From assembly GCA_018335755.1 (NCBI GenBank), contig JAGXRK010000001.1, forward strand, positions 248,001 to 312,000: a stretch of 64,000 nucleotides of DNA, given 5' to 3'. The position numbers and the translations under genes were made by a program. The notes beneath the pieces were generated by a model. That model did no database searches. It had not been told where the DNA came from and was given only the letters and a program-made list of their open reading frames with translations. Origin of the DNA: Ignavibacterium sp. GTDB lineage: Bacteria; Bacteroidota; Ignavibacteria; Ignavibacteriales; Ignavibacteriaceae. This document shows positions 26,934-34,382 of this stretch, piece after piece (positions within the stretch are counted from its first letter, which is position 1; each line of letters begins with the position of its first letter).

Positions 26934-27004
26934 AGGAAACTATTTTCGTTTTTCTGGTTTCCAACTTAAGCAATGGAAACTACTTTGTCAAGTATTAGTT
27001 TCCA
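26934..27004 (-). promoter_or_regulatory. Promoter with two inverted operator pairs upstream of tetR
   Basis: Half-sites GGAAACTA (26935-26942), TGGTTTCCA (26955-26963), TGGAAACTA (26974-26982) and TAGTTTCCA (26996-27004) alternate in orientation with centres about 19-22 bp apart, about two helix turns. The last two form a perfect inverted pair. On the minus strand TTGACA (26991-26986) and TAAGTT (26968-26963) are 17 bp apart, so the sites flank and overlap a promoter. The binding protein is inferred to be the adjacent TetR. Confidence 0.65.
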
Positions 27005-27090
27005 GAATTTAAATTGAGTGATTGCTTTCACATATTGACTTAAGAGTTGCTAATTGTTAATATTATTCCACAAAAAAATCGAGGGTAGCT

Positions 27091-27444
27091 ATGCGTAGTT
27101 TATTATTTCTGATCTTATTTCTTATAATTTCTTCCGATTCTTTTGCTCAGCAAAAACTTGAAGAAGACATAGAAGTTGCTTTTCAGAATGCTAAAAAAGG
27201 AGTTTATTATGCGCTTTCAAACATCCCGCCCAAAAAAGCTAGACTGGATGGAAATCTTATTACGAATGATATCCTTATAGCAAACGTTAAACTTTCAAAA
27301 GAAGTTAACGGAGTAAAAGTAGAAGCAACAGGATATTATCATTCAAATGAAGTGAAAATTGCTGTTTACAAATCCAATGACAGCCTTATTAAGGAGGGAT
27401 ACATAACTGCTCCGCCCACAATATCTGAGCAGGAAACGGAATAA
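27091..27444 (+). CDS. Small secreted protein of unknown function
   Basis: 117 residues, not recognised. A clear signal peptide (MRSLLFLILFLIISSDSFAQQ) is followed by about 95 residues with the look of a single beta-rich domain (LITNDILIANVKLSKEVNGVKVEATGYY). The ATG has a good ribosome site (GAGGG). It lies between the TetR-controlled exporter and the large plus-strand operon that begins 103 bp downstream. A palindromic operator lies between it and the operon, so I treat it as a separate unit. Confidence 0.7.
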   Translation: MRSLLFLILFLIISSDSFAQQKLEEDIEVAFQNAKKGVYYALSNIPPKKARLDGNLITNDILIANVKLSKEVNGVKVEATGYYHSNEVKIAVYKSNDSLIKEGYITAPPTISEQETE

Positions 27445-27471
27445 AAAAATGAAATAGAAATACGATTTTTC

Positions 27472-27502
27472 TTGACATCGGAATATTTTTTTTGTATTTC
27501 TG
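27472..27502 (+). promoter_or_regulatory. Candidate promoter of the 12-gene peptide-polymer operon
   Basis: TTGACA (27472-27477), a 17-bp spacer, then TATTTCTG (27495-27502), which resembles both a sigma-70-like -10 box and the Bacteroidota TAnnTTTG element. The first palindromic operator starts at 27501, directly on the downstream edge. Assigned by pattern only. Confidence 0.55.
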
Positions 27503-27546
27503 TAATGAAAATTACATTATTTAAAAACTTTGTAATTAGAGTTACA
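27501..27546. promoter_or_regulatory. Tandem palindromic operators TGTAAT-N4-(A/G)TTACA
   Basis: Copy 1 is TGTAAT-GAAA-ATTACA (27501-27516) and copy 2 is TGTAAT-TAGA-GTTACA (27531-27546). Their centres are 30 bp apart, close to three helix turns. Copy 1 touches the promoter and copy 2 abuts the ATG at 27548. An RpiR/MurR regulator is encoded in the same operon (33513). The shape resembles, from memory, TGTART...AYTACA sites of the RpiR-family regulator HexR. Regulator pairing is inferred. Confidence 0.65.
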
Positions 27547-27547
27547 G

Positions 27548-28642
27548 ATGGAAACCTCGCGGCTTATAGATTTATTCCTTCAAACAGCCAGAATTAATGC
27601 GCTTTCAGGGAATGAAAAACCTCTGGCAGATTTTATCAAATCCTTTCTCAAACAATATAATTACTCCGTAACCGAAGATGATTCCTGGCATTATTCAAAG
27701 AGCAACACAGGAAATCTAATTTGTAAAATTGGAGATGGAGGCAACTTTCTACTTTCCTCTCATATGGATACTGCACGCCCTACTGAAGGTGTTAAGCCAC
27801 TTATTGATGACGAAAAAATCACTTCATCCGGAGATACAGTACTTGGAGTCGATAACAGGGTCGGTGTTACAGTATTACTCTATTTACTTGAAAAAATTGC
27901 CAAAGAAAAAATACCCGTAAAAGATTTTACTCTTGTCTTCACAACCTGCGAGGAAACTACTTTATTTGGTTCTAAATATTTAGGAATAAACGGACAGATA
28001 AATAAAGGCTTTGTATTTGATTCAGGTTTTCGTCCAGGCAATTTTATACATTCAGCTTGTGGTGCTCTCGGATTCAAAATCAGAATTATTGGAAAAGCAT
28101 CACATTCTGGTATAGCCCCGGAAAAAGGAATAAACGCACTTCTTGTAGCTGCTAAATCTATCAGTAAACTTCCTTTGGGCAGAATTGATGAAGAGACCAC
28201 AATGAATATCGGTTTGATAAAAGGCGGCTCGGCTGTTAATGTAATACCTGAATTTGCAGAACTTGAAGGTGAAGTAAGGTCTTTCGATCTCAAAAAAGCC
28301 GAAAATTATTTTAATAAACTGGTTGATACATTTAAGGAAGAATCAGATTCAGCCGGAGCAAAATTTGAATTAATGTATGACTGGGATTTTCTGCCGTTTA
28401 CGGTTACTGAAAATTCGGATGTATATAAAGAAACTTTTAAGGCATTGACAAAGGTTGGATTAACCCCAACTCCAAAGATTTCTTTAGGCGGCAGTGATGC
28501 TAATTCACTTAACGGAAAAGGCATACAGTCAGTTAATCTTGGCATTGGTGCTCAAAATCCGCATTCCAATGACGAGTTTATTTTTATTAAAGATCTTGTT
28601 AAAACAGCAGAAATAGCCTTTGAGCTGGTTAAAAAGAATTAA
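27548..28642 (+). CDS. M20-family peptidase, PepT-like, cytosolic
   Basis: 364 residues with no signal peptide. Metal ligands and catalytic residues are complete: H72 in SSHMDT, D102 in GVDNRVGV, the glutamate pair E135-E136 in TTCEETTLFG, D158 in FDSG, and a late histidine in NPHSNDEF. A dimerisation domain (about 175-275, GKASHSGIAPEKGINALL) lies in between. Family members cleave di- and tripeptides in the cytoplasm. It opens a 12-gene operon whose later products are secreted hydrolases, so it may process imported dipeptides. It could possibly act on isoaspartyl-arginine; this is a guess. Confidence 0.88.
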   Translation: METSRLIDLFLQTARINALSGNEKPLADFIKSFLKQYNYSVTEDDSWHYSKSNTGNLICKIGDGGNFLLSSHMDTARPTEGVKPLIDDEKITSSGDTVLGVDNRVGVTVLLYLLEKIAKEKIPVKDFTLVFTTCEETTLFGSKYLGINGQINKGFVFDSGFRPGNFIHSACGALGFKIRIIGKASHSGIAPEKGINALLVAAKSISKLPLGRIDEETTMNIGLIKGGSAVNVIPEFAELEGEVRSFDLKKAENYFNKLVDTFKEESDSAGAKFELMYDWDFLPFTVTENSDVYKETFKALTKVGLTPTPKISLGGSDANSLNGKGIQSVNLGIGAQNPHSNDEFIFIKDLVKTAEIAFELVKKN

Positions 28643-28646
28643 GCTT

Positions 28647-29513
28647 ATGAAAAAACTTTTACTGATTTTTTCAATTATACTTATTGCATTTCCTGAGCAT
28701 GGATGTTTTGCACAGTCACCAAAAGGACATATTGTTATCATAGGCGGTGGGAAAAGACCTGACTATGTGATGAAAAAAATTGTTGAGCTTGCCGGCGGGG
28801 AGAACGCAAAAATGATAGTAATACCCAATGCAAGTTCTGAACGGCTTGAAACTGCTCAAAGACAATCCAAAGAATTAATGGGACTAGGTGCCGTCTCATC
28901 CGATTATGTCATTTTTTCAAAAGAAACTGCTGACGCTGACAGTAACCTTCGAAAATTAGAAAATATAACTGGAGTGTTTTTCTCAGGCGGTGACCAAAGT
29001 AATCTTACAAGAGATTTGCTTGGTACAAAATTGCTTAATAGAATTTATGAGATTTATAATTCAGGTGGAGTGATAAGCGGAACAAGTGCAGGAGCTGCTG
29101 TTATGAGTGAAGTTATGATAACCGGAAATGAACTTATCAATCCCGACTCATCGAATGCTTTTATTTCTATCCGAAAAAATAACATAGAAACAACAAAAGG
29201 ATTTGGTTTTATTAAATCTGCAATTATTGATCAGCATTTTATTAAAAGAAAAAGACATAATCGACTTATCTCCCTAATAATCGAAAATCCAGAATTGCCG
29301 GGAATTGCAATAGATGAAGAGACATCAATAGTGGTTTATCCCGATCACACATTTGAAGTTCTTGGTGAAAGTCAGGTGCTTATTCTTGATGCGGGAAATG
29401 CAAAAAACATTCGAACAGATAAAAACGGTAATCTCCGTGCTGACGATATCAAATTGCACTTACTTATTAATGGTGACAGATATAATCTAAAAACTAAAAA
29501 AGTAGTTGAATGA
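28647..29513 (+). CDS. Exported cyanophycinase (peptidase family S51)
   Basis: 288-residue frame from the ATG at 28647; a GTG-type start at 28620 would lie inside the previous gene. A signal peptide ends near CFAQ. S51 landmarks are all present: GGDQ (114-117), the nucleophile S147 in SGTSAGAAV, H197 in DQHFIKRKRHNRL and the acidic region IDEETS (222-227). In the characterised Synechocystis CphB the corresponding residues are Ser132, His174 and Glu201. Cyanophycinases cut multi-arginyl-polyaspartate into beta-Asp-Arg dipeptides. Export places this enzyme outside the cytoplasm, as in the extracellular CphE type. Other S51 members are aspartyl dipeptidases, which remain an alternative. Confidence 0.85.
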   Translation: MKKLLLIFSIILIAFPEHGCFAQSPKGHIVIIGGGKRPDYVMKKIVELAGGENAKMIVIPNASSERLETAQRQSKELMGLGAVSSDYVIFSKETADADSNLRKLENITGVFFSGGDQSNLTRDLLGTKLLNRIYEIYNSGGVISGTSAGAAVMSEVMITGNELINPDSSNAFISIRKNNIETTKGFGFIKSAIIDQHFIKRKRHNRLISLIIENPELPGIAIDEETSIVVYPDHTFEVLGESQVLILDAGNAKNIRTDKNGNLRADDIKLHLLINGDRYNLKTKKVVE

Positions 29514-30922
29514 AAGAAAAGTATAAAAAGTTCAAGCTTAAGGTACCGAATACTTACTTGCTGATTTTTTCATTACTGGTACTAATAGCAATAATGACAT
29601 GGATAGTTCCAGGTGGTGAATATGAGCGTACAACGATGAACGGAAGGGAAGTTGTTGTTCAGAATTCATTTAAATATGTTGACAGTAATCCTCAGGGCTT
29701 TTTTGATCTTTTTATCTCACCATTAAAAGGTTTTGTTGAAGCCGGACTTATTATTGGCTTCGTTTTAATTGTTGGAGGTGCTTTTAATGTTCTTGCAAGA
29801 ACGAAAGCGATAGATTCACTTATAAACAAACTTGCTAAAGCACATAAAAACTCAAAAGCGCTTCGGACTATGTTCATACCTGTTTTAATATTAATGTTTT
29901 CATTAGGCGGAGCAACTTTTGGAATGAACGAGGAAATAATTCCTTTCGTACTTATTATCGTTCCCATCTGTCTGGCACTTGGATATGATTCAATAGTTGG
30001 CGTTGCAATACCATTGGTTGGAGCTCACGTTGGTTTCGCAAGTGCATTCCTGAATCCTTTTAACGTGGGTATTGCACAGGGTATAGCTGAAGTTCCCTTA
30101 TTCTCAGGAATTGGATACAGAGTTATCTGCTGGATCATATCAACTATAGTTGCAATTTTATTTTTACTTTATTATGTAAGAAAAATTTCAAAAAATCCGG
30201 AAGCAAGTCCCACCTATAATGAGGATAATGAAAGGAGAAAGAACGAGCACTTCGATCATATTTATAATAACGATAATCATTTCTCGTTAAAACACAAATT
30301 AGTACTTCTCACCTTTGCTCTTTCACTTGTAATGCTTGTTATAGGTGTTGTGGAATTTGAATGGTTCATTGAAGAAATAGCTGCTATGTTTTTTATTCTG
30401 GGAATATTAGTTGGAATAATAGGCGGACTGAAAAGTGAAGAACTAATAAAAGCATTTATTGATGGAGCGAAAGATCTTGTAGGTACAGCATTCATAATTG
30501 CATTAGCAAGAGCAACACTGGTTATATCAAGAGATGGTCAGATAATAGATACAATACTTTACGGACTCGCACCACTTATTGAATCATCATCTCCTGTTTT
30601 TGCCTCACAAAAAATGTTTGTTGTACAGGCAATAATTAATTTCTTTGTTCATTCCGGAAGCGGACAGGCTGCACTTACAATGCCTATTATGGCTCCTCTC
30701 TCTGACCTTGCTGGTGTTTCCAGGCAAACCGCAATACTTGCTTTTCAGTTAGGTGAATATACTAATATAATTATACCAACATCTGCTGTAACAATGGGCG
30801 CACTTTCAATGGCAAGAGTGCCGTGGGACAAATGGGCTAAATGGGTTTTACCTTTATTAATAATCTTTTTCATTTTAGGATTTTTATTGCTTATCCCGCC
30901 AAACCTTATGGGATGGAATTAA
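29510..30922 (+). CDS. YfcC-family transporter (basic amino acid antiporter-like)
   Basis: 470 residues, about 12 membrane helices. Characteristic segments are TWIVPGGEYERT near the start, GGAFNVLARTKAID, FSLGGATFGMNEEIIPFVLI, VGAHVGFASAFLNPFNVGIAQGIAE and, in the second half, NFFVHSGSGQAALTMPIMAPLSDL. These match the YfcC (COG1288) family, annotated as putative basic amino acid antiporters related to arginine/ornithine carriers. A four-base overlap with the cyanophycinase gene links them. Arginine, ornithine or an Asp-Arg dipeptide would be a sensible substrate here; the substrate is inferred. Confidence 0.88.
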   Translation: MKEKYKKFKLKVPNTYLLIFSLLVLIAIMTWIVPGGEYERTTMNGREVVVQNSFKYVDSNPQGFFDLFISPLKGFVEAGLIIGFVLIVGGAFNVLARTKAIDSLINKLAKAHKNSKALRTMFIPVLILMFSLGGATFGMNEEIIPFVLIIVPICLALGYDSIVGVAIPLVGAHVGFASAFLNPFNVGIAQGIAEVPLFSGIGYRVICWIISTIVAILFLLYYVRKISKNPEASPTYNEDNERRKNEHFDHIYNNDNHFSLKHKLVLLTFALSLVMLVIGVVEFEWFIEEIAAMFFILGILVGIIGGLKSEELIKAFIDGAKDLVGTAFIIALARATLVISRDGQIIDTILYGLAPLIESSSPVFASQKMFVVQAIINFFVHSGSGQAALTMPIMAPLSDLAGVSRQTAILAFQLGEYTNIIIPTSAVTMGALSMARVPWDKWAKWVLPLLIIFFILGFLLLIPPNLMGWN

Positions 30923-30960
30923 AAAATTTTTTTAATAAATAATTATAGATCGGAGGACTT

Positions 30961-32082
30961 ATGAGGTTCAAATATTTACTTGGTGTTGCTTTTTTGTTTA
31001 TTGCATTTGTAATGCAGGAAATACCTGCACAATCATTTCAAACAGGGGAAATAGGCATTGTGGTTAGTAATTTTGGAAGAGTAAGAGTTTTGAAGGATTC
31101 TCTCGCAGGTGTCAGACAAATTGATCGTTCAAATTTTTTAGCAGGCGTAAATGCTAATTATGTGTTCAGTTATTTGCTTTCCGCAGAACCGGAGGATTCA
31201 ATGAAAAATATTGAAAACCCTCAATTGAGTGATTATGAAATTTATGGTTCCGTAAATAACTCTTATGATACAACGGGACAATCACCAGATATGTTAGTAA
31301 AACACAATGTGTATGGATGGGATGGGGGTGCTTACACATTAGTTAAGTTTTCAGTTATAAATCGGGAATCAGGCGCACTTGATACCTATATGGGTATGGA
31401 AATAATTTCACAGCTGGATGGAAGCTATGGGCTTGAATCAATTAAATATCTTTCGGATTCAAAAACCATTTCAATCTACAGAGAACCAAATTCTACTTTT
31501 GTTGGCTATAAACTGCTTTCACACAATATGCCGACATTAAAATCTATTGAGTGGTACGATGGTTATAATACAAGTAATCCAGACTTATTCAGTTGGATAA
31601 GCTATGGTCAGATTGATACACTTTATGATTCAGGTGGCGACGGTGCAGTTAGTTTCTTCGGAACTGAAGCCACAAATATCCAAGCAGGCGGAGAATTTAT
31701 TTTCTGGGTTGGAATTTCAATCGGTGATAATGAAGCTGAAATGCTTACTAATATGTCTCTGGTGGAAGCAAAATATAGTCTGATAACAAGCGTAGAAGAA
31801 AGTTCTCTGCTATTTCCAACGGATTATCAATTAAAACAAAACTACCCTAATCCATTTAACCCGTCAACAAAAATTCAGTTTTCAATTCCACAGAGTGAAT
31901 ATGTTTCACTAAAGATTTATGATGTGCTGGGAAATGAAGTCGCCGGGTTAATAAACCATGATTTATCAGCTGGAAGTTATGATGTTCAATTTAATGCAAA
32001 TAACCTTTCAAGTGGAATTTATTTCTATCAATTGATTACAGGCAGCTATTCTGAAACCAAAAAAATGAACTTAATTAAATAA
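30961..32082 (+). CDS. T9SS surface protein, paralogue A of an undescribed pair
   Basis: 373 residues. A signal peptide ends at QEIPAQS. The bulk (about 25-280) is a domain I do not recognise, shared with the next gene: GEIGIVVSNFGRVRV at its start, NVYGWDGGAYTLVKF in the middle, LDGSYGLES, LKSIEWYDGY and DGAVSFFG later. The C-terminus (about 290-373) is a T9SS type A sorting domain with NYPNPFNPSTKIQ, KIYDVLGNEV and SGIYFYQL. The protein should be carried across the outer membrane and attached or released. A strong ribosome site (GGAGG) precedes the ATG. Its place between transporter and regulator points to a substrate-related role, not shown. Confidence 0.8.
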   Translation: MRFKYLLGVAFLFIAFVMQEIPAQSFQTGEIGIVVSNFGRVRVLKDSLAGVRQIDRSNFLAGVNANYVFSYLLSAEPEDSMKNIENPQLSDYEIYGSVNNSYDTTGQSPDMLVKHNVYGWDGGAYTLVKFSVINRESGALDTYMGMEIISQLDGSYGLESIKYLSDSKTISIYREPNSTFVGYKLLSHNMPTLKSIEWYDGYNTSNPDLFSWISYGQIDTLYDSGGDGAVSFFGTEATNIQAGGEFIFWVGISIGDNEAEMLTNMSLVEAKYSLITSVEESSLLFPTDYQLKQNYPNPFNPSTKIQFSIPQSEYVSLKIYDVLGNEVAGLINHDLSAGSYDVQFNANNLSSGIYFYQLITGSYSETKKMNLIK

Positions 32083-32098
32083 TTTAAAGAGGTCAACA

Positions 32099-33475
32099 AT
32101 GAAAAGAACATTTTCCTTTTTCGTTTTGTTTTTATTTACATCCATTTTTATGTTGGATGGTGTCGCTCAAAGTTTTTACACAGGAGCAATTGGTATTACA
32201 CAAAGTAATGGCGGAAGAACACGTGTTTTCGCAGATAACCTGGCAACCCGTCAGCTTGATAGAGTATCTATCCTGGTAGGTGTTAACTCATCACAAGTAT
32301 TCGACTATAATCAGGATCAAAATGGCCTCATTCCAGCTGCTACTGTTGCAGCTCCTTCGTTAAGTGATTTTGAAGTGACTTCAACAATAGATAACACATA
32401 TTCAAATCTTCCACCCGCAATAGAAGTGGCAATTAATGTTTATGGATGGACTAATGGAGCTTATTTACTTGTGAAAATGAATGTTAAGAATAATGAAGCT
32501 TCAGCAATTAATGCTGTTATTGGTCTTGAAGCAATTCCGCAAATCGATGGCTCCTATGGTAATGAAACTGTTCAATGGAATGCTGCTTCAAATACAGTTC
32601 TTATCAACAAAACAACATGGGCAGGAATTAAATTCTTTTCCGGTATGCAGACCGCATTAAAGTCTATTGAATGGACAAGCGGTTATGGAAATGACTCGCT
32701 CTATTATACCTGGCTAACTCAGGGATCATTTGATCCTCCATTAACTGTTGGTGTTGACGGAGCTGTTGCAATTCTTGGGCAGGCACCCATACCATTAAAT
32801 CCCGGTCAGTCAACCGACTTTTATTTTGGTATTTCTATTGGAACCGATCAGGCTGCCTGCTTAGCAAATATGAATTTATGTGAAGATAAGTTTAACATTA
32901 TTGTCCCGGTTGAATTAACTTCATTTACTGCAAATATTATTGGTAATAAAGTTTCGCTTAACTGGTCAACCGCAACCGAAATTAATAATTGGGGCTTTGA
33001 AATTGAAAGAAGAACTGCTGATACACCTGAGTGGATGAGAGTCGGATATAAAGAAGGTTTGGGAACTACTACAGAAGCTCAGAACTATTCATTTATTGAC
33101 GACATCTCCGGTATTCAATCAGAAGTGGTTTATTACAGACTTAAACAAATAGATTTTAATGGATCATTTACATATTACGGTGAAATTGAAGTTGAAAATC
33201 GTTTTGCTCCGGATAATTTTATTTTAGCCCAGAACTATCCAAATCCTTTTAACCCATCAACAAGAATATCATTCGGCATTCCGGAGAAATCGAATGTAAT
33301 ACTAAGAGTATTTAATCTTATTGGTGAAGAAGTTGCACTACTTGCAAGCGGAGTTTATGAAGCAGGCACATATAGTTTTGATTTTGATGCTTCTAATCTT
33401 CCTTCAGGAATTTATGTTTATGCTCTTCAGACTGAAAATTCAGTGATCTCAAAAAAGATGACATTGTTGAAGTGA
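32099..33475 (+). CDS. T9SS surface protein, paralogue B of an undescribed pair
   Basis: 458 residues. Signal peptide ending near DGVAQS. Residues about 22-275 repeat the unknown domain of the previous gene (GAIGITQSNGGRTRV, NVYGWTNGAYLLVKM, IDGSYGNET, LKSIEWTSGYG, DGAVAILGQ). A linker domain typical of T9SS cargo follows (VPVELTSFTANIIGNK, LNWSTATEINNWGFEIERR, about 275-365). The last 85 residues are the sorting domain (NYPNPFNPSTRISF, VFNLIGEEVALL, SGIYVYAL). The shared domain shows tandem duplication followed by divergence; paralogue B has the extra linker. The gap to paralogue A is 16 bp. Confidence 0.8.
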   Translation: MKRTFSFFVLFLFTSIFMLDGVAQSFYTGAIGITQSNGGRTRVFADNLATRQLDRVSILVGVNSSQVFDYNQDQNGLIPAATVAAPSLSDFEVTSTIDNTYSNLPPAIEVAINVYGWTNGAYLLVKMNVKNNEASAINAVIGLEAIPQIDGSYGNETVQWNAASNTVLINKTTWAGIKFFSGMQTALKSIEWTSGYGNDSLYYTWLTQGSFDPPLTVGVDGAVAILGQAPIPLNPGQSTDFYFGISIGTDQAACLANMNLCEDKFNIIVPVELTSFTANIIGNKVSLNWSTATEINNWGFEIERRTADTPEWMRVGYKEGLGTTTEAQNYSFIDDISGIQSEVVYYRLKQIDFNGSFTYYGEIEVENRFAPDNFILAQNYPNPFNPSTRISFGIPEKSNVILRVFNLIGEEVALLASGVYEAGTYSFDFDASNLPSGIYVYALQTENSVISKKMTLLK

Positions 33476-33512
33476 TTTTTCAGTTAACGCTTTTTGTGTG
33501 AGCTATTTTTAT

Positions 33513-34382
33513 ATGGATAGATACAAACAAATAAAAGATAAGATTAAGGGGAAGTATAACTCACTTCCCCGCAATCATAAAAAAGTTGCAGATTACTTTA
33601 TAGATAATTTTGACAGAATTCCGTTTCTTAATGTTCAGGATATTGCAAAAAGTACAGGAACAAGTGTTGCCTCTGTGGTGCGTTTCGCACAAAGAGTCGG
33701 GTTTGAAGGTTTCAGCGATTTACGTGAAGCTATTGCTGATACTTTTCAGGATCAGATTAATAATAAAGTAATTTTCCCTCTGTTCGATAAGCATACTGCT
33801 GATGAGGATCTCCTTACCGAAGTTGCAAACGTTGATATTGCAAATATTAATAACACACTTAACATTATTGAGCGTAAGACTTTTGATTATGTTATAAACA
33901 GAATTCTGAAAGCTGATCGCGTTTTTACAGCAGGACTAGGTATTTCATATTTGCTGGCAGAAATTCTTGCTTATCAATTAACTCAGGTTGGAATAGATTC
34001 CACAGTTCTAAAACACACACACACAGTTTTTCATGAACAGGTTTTGTTCATGAGCAAGAAAGATTTATTAATTGTGTTTTCATTTCCCCCTTATTCAAAA
34101 GAAACGGTTGAAGTATCTGCGTTTGCTAAAGAAAAAGGAATAGATGTAATTGCAATAACAAATAAGCAGGCATCGCCTGTCACATTTCATACAAAAGCAA
34201 ATCTTATTGTAAAAAGTGAAAATATGCTGTTCACAAATTCATTCGCAGCAATTTCAGTATTGATAAATGCAATTGCAACAGCCTGCGCAATTAAAAAGAA
34301 AAGCAAAGCTCAAAAAATTCTCAAAGAAACCGAAGAAATTATGGAAAGTCAGAATCAGATTATTACCGGGAGTGAAAGATGA
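33513..34382 (+). CDS. RpiR/MurR-family transcriptional regulator with SIS domain
   Basis: 289 residues from the ATG at 33513 (a GTG at 33498 is also in frame). The N-terminal HTH_6 domain (about 1-77) has LPRNHKKVADYFIDNFDRIPFLNVQDIA and TGTSVASVVRFAQRVGFEGFSDLREA. The C-terminal SIS domain (about 120-255) has RVFTAGLGISYLLAEILAYQL and LLIVFSFPPYSKETVEVSAFAK. The SIS fold usually binds sugar phosphates, so the ligand in this context is an open question. It is embedded in the middle of the operon and its stop overlaps the TonB receptor start by ATGA. It most plausibly reads the palindromes at 27501-27546. Confidence 0.9.
   Translation: MDRYKQIKDKIKGKYNSLPRNHKKVADYFIDNFDRIPFLNVQDIAKSTGTSVASVVRFAQRVGFEGFSDLREAIADTFQDQINNKVIFPLFDKHTADEDLLTEVANVDIANINNTLNIIERKTFDYVINRILKADRVFTAGLGISYLLAEILAYQLTQVGIDSTVLKHTHTVFHEQVLFMSKKDLLIVFSFPPYSKETVEVSAFAKEKGIDVIAITNKQASPVTFHTKANLIVKSENMLFTNSFAAISVLINAIATACAIKKKSKAQKILKETEEIMESQNQIITGSER

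Noticed and set aside
27501..27546. Firm assignment of the palindromes as HexR sites
   Set aside because: The resemblance is to a consensus recalled from gamma-proteobacteria and the centre spacing differs; only a family-level link to the RpiR gene is claimed.
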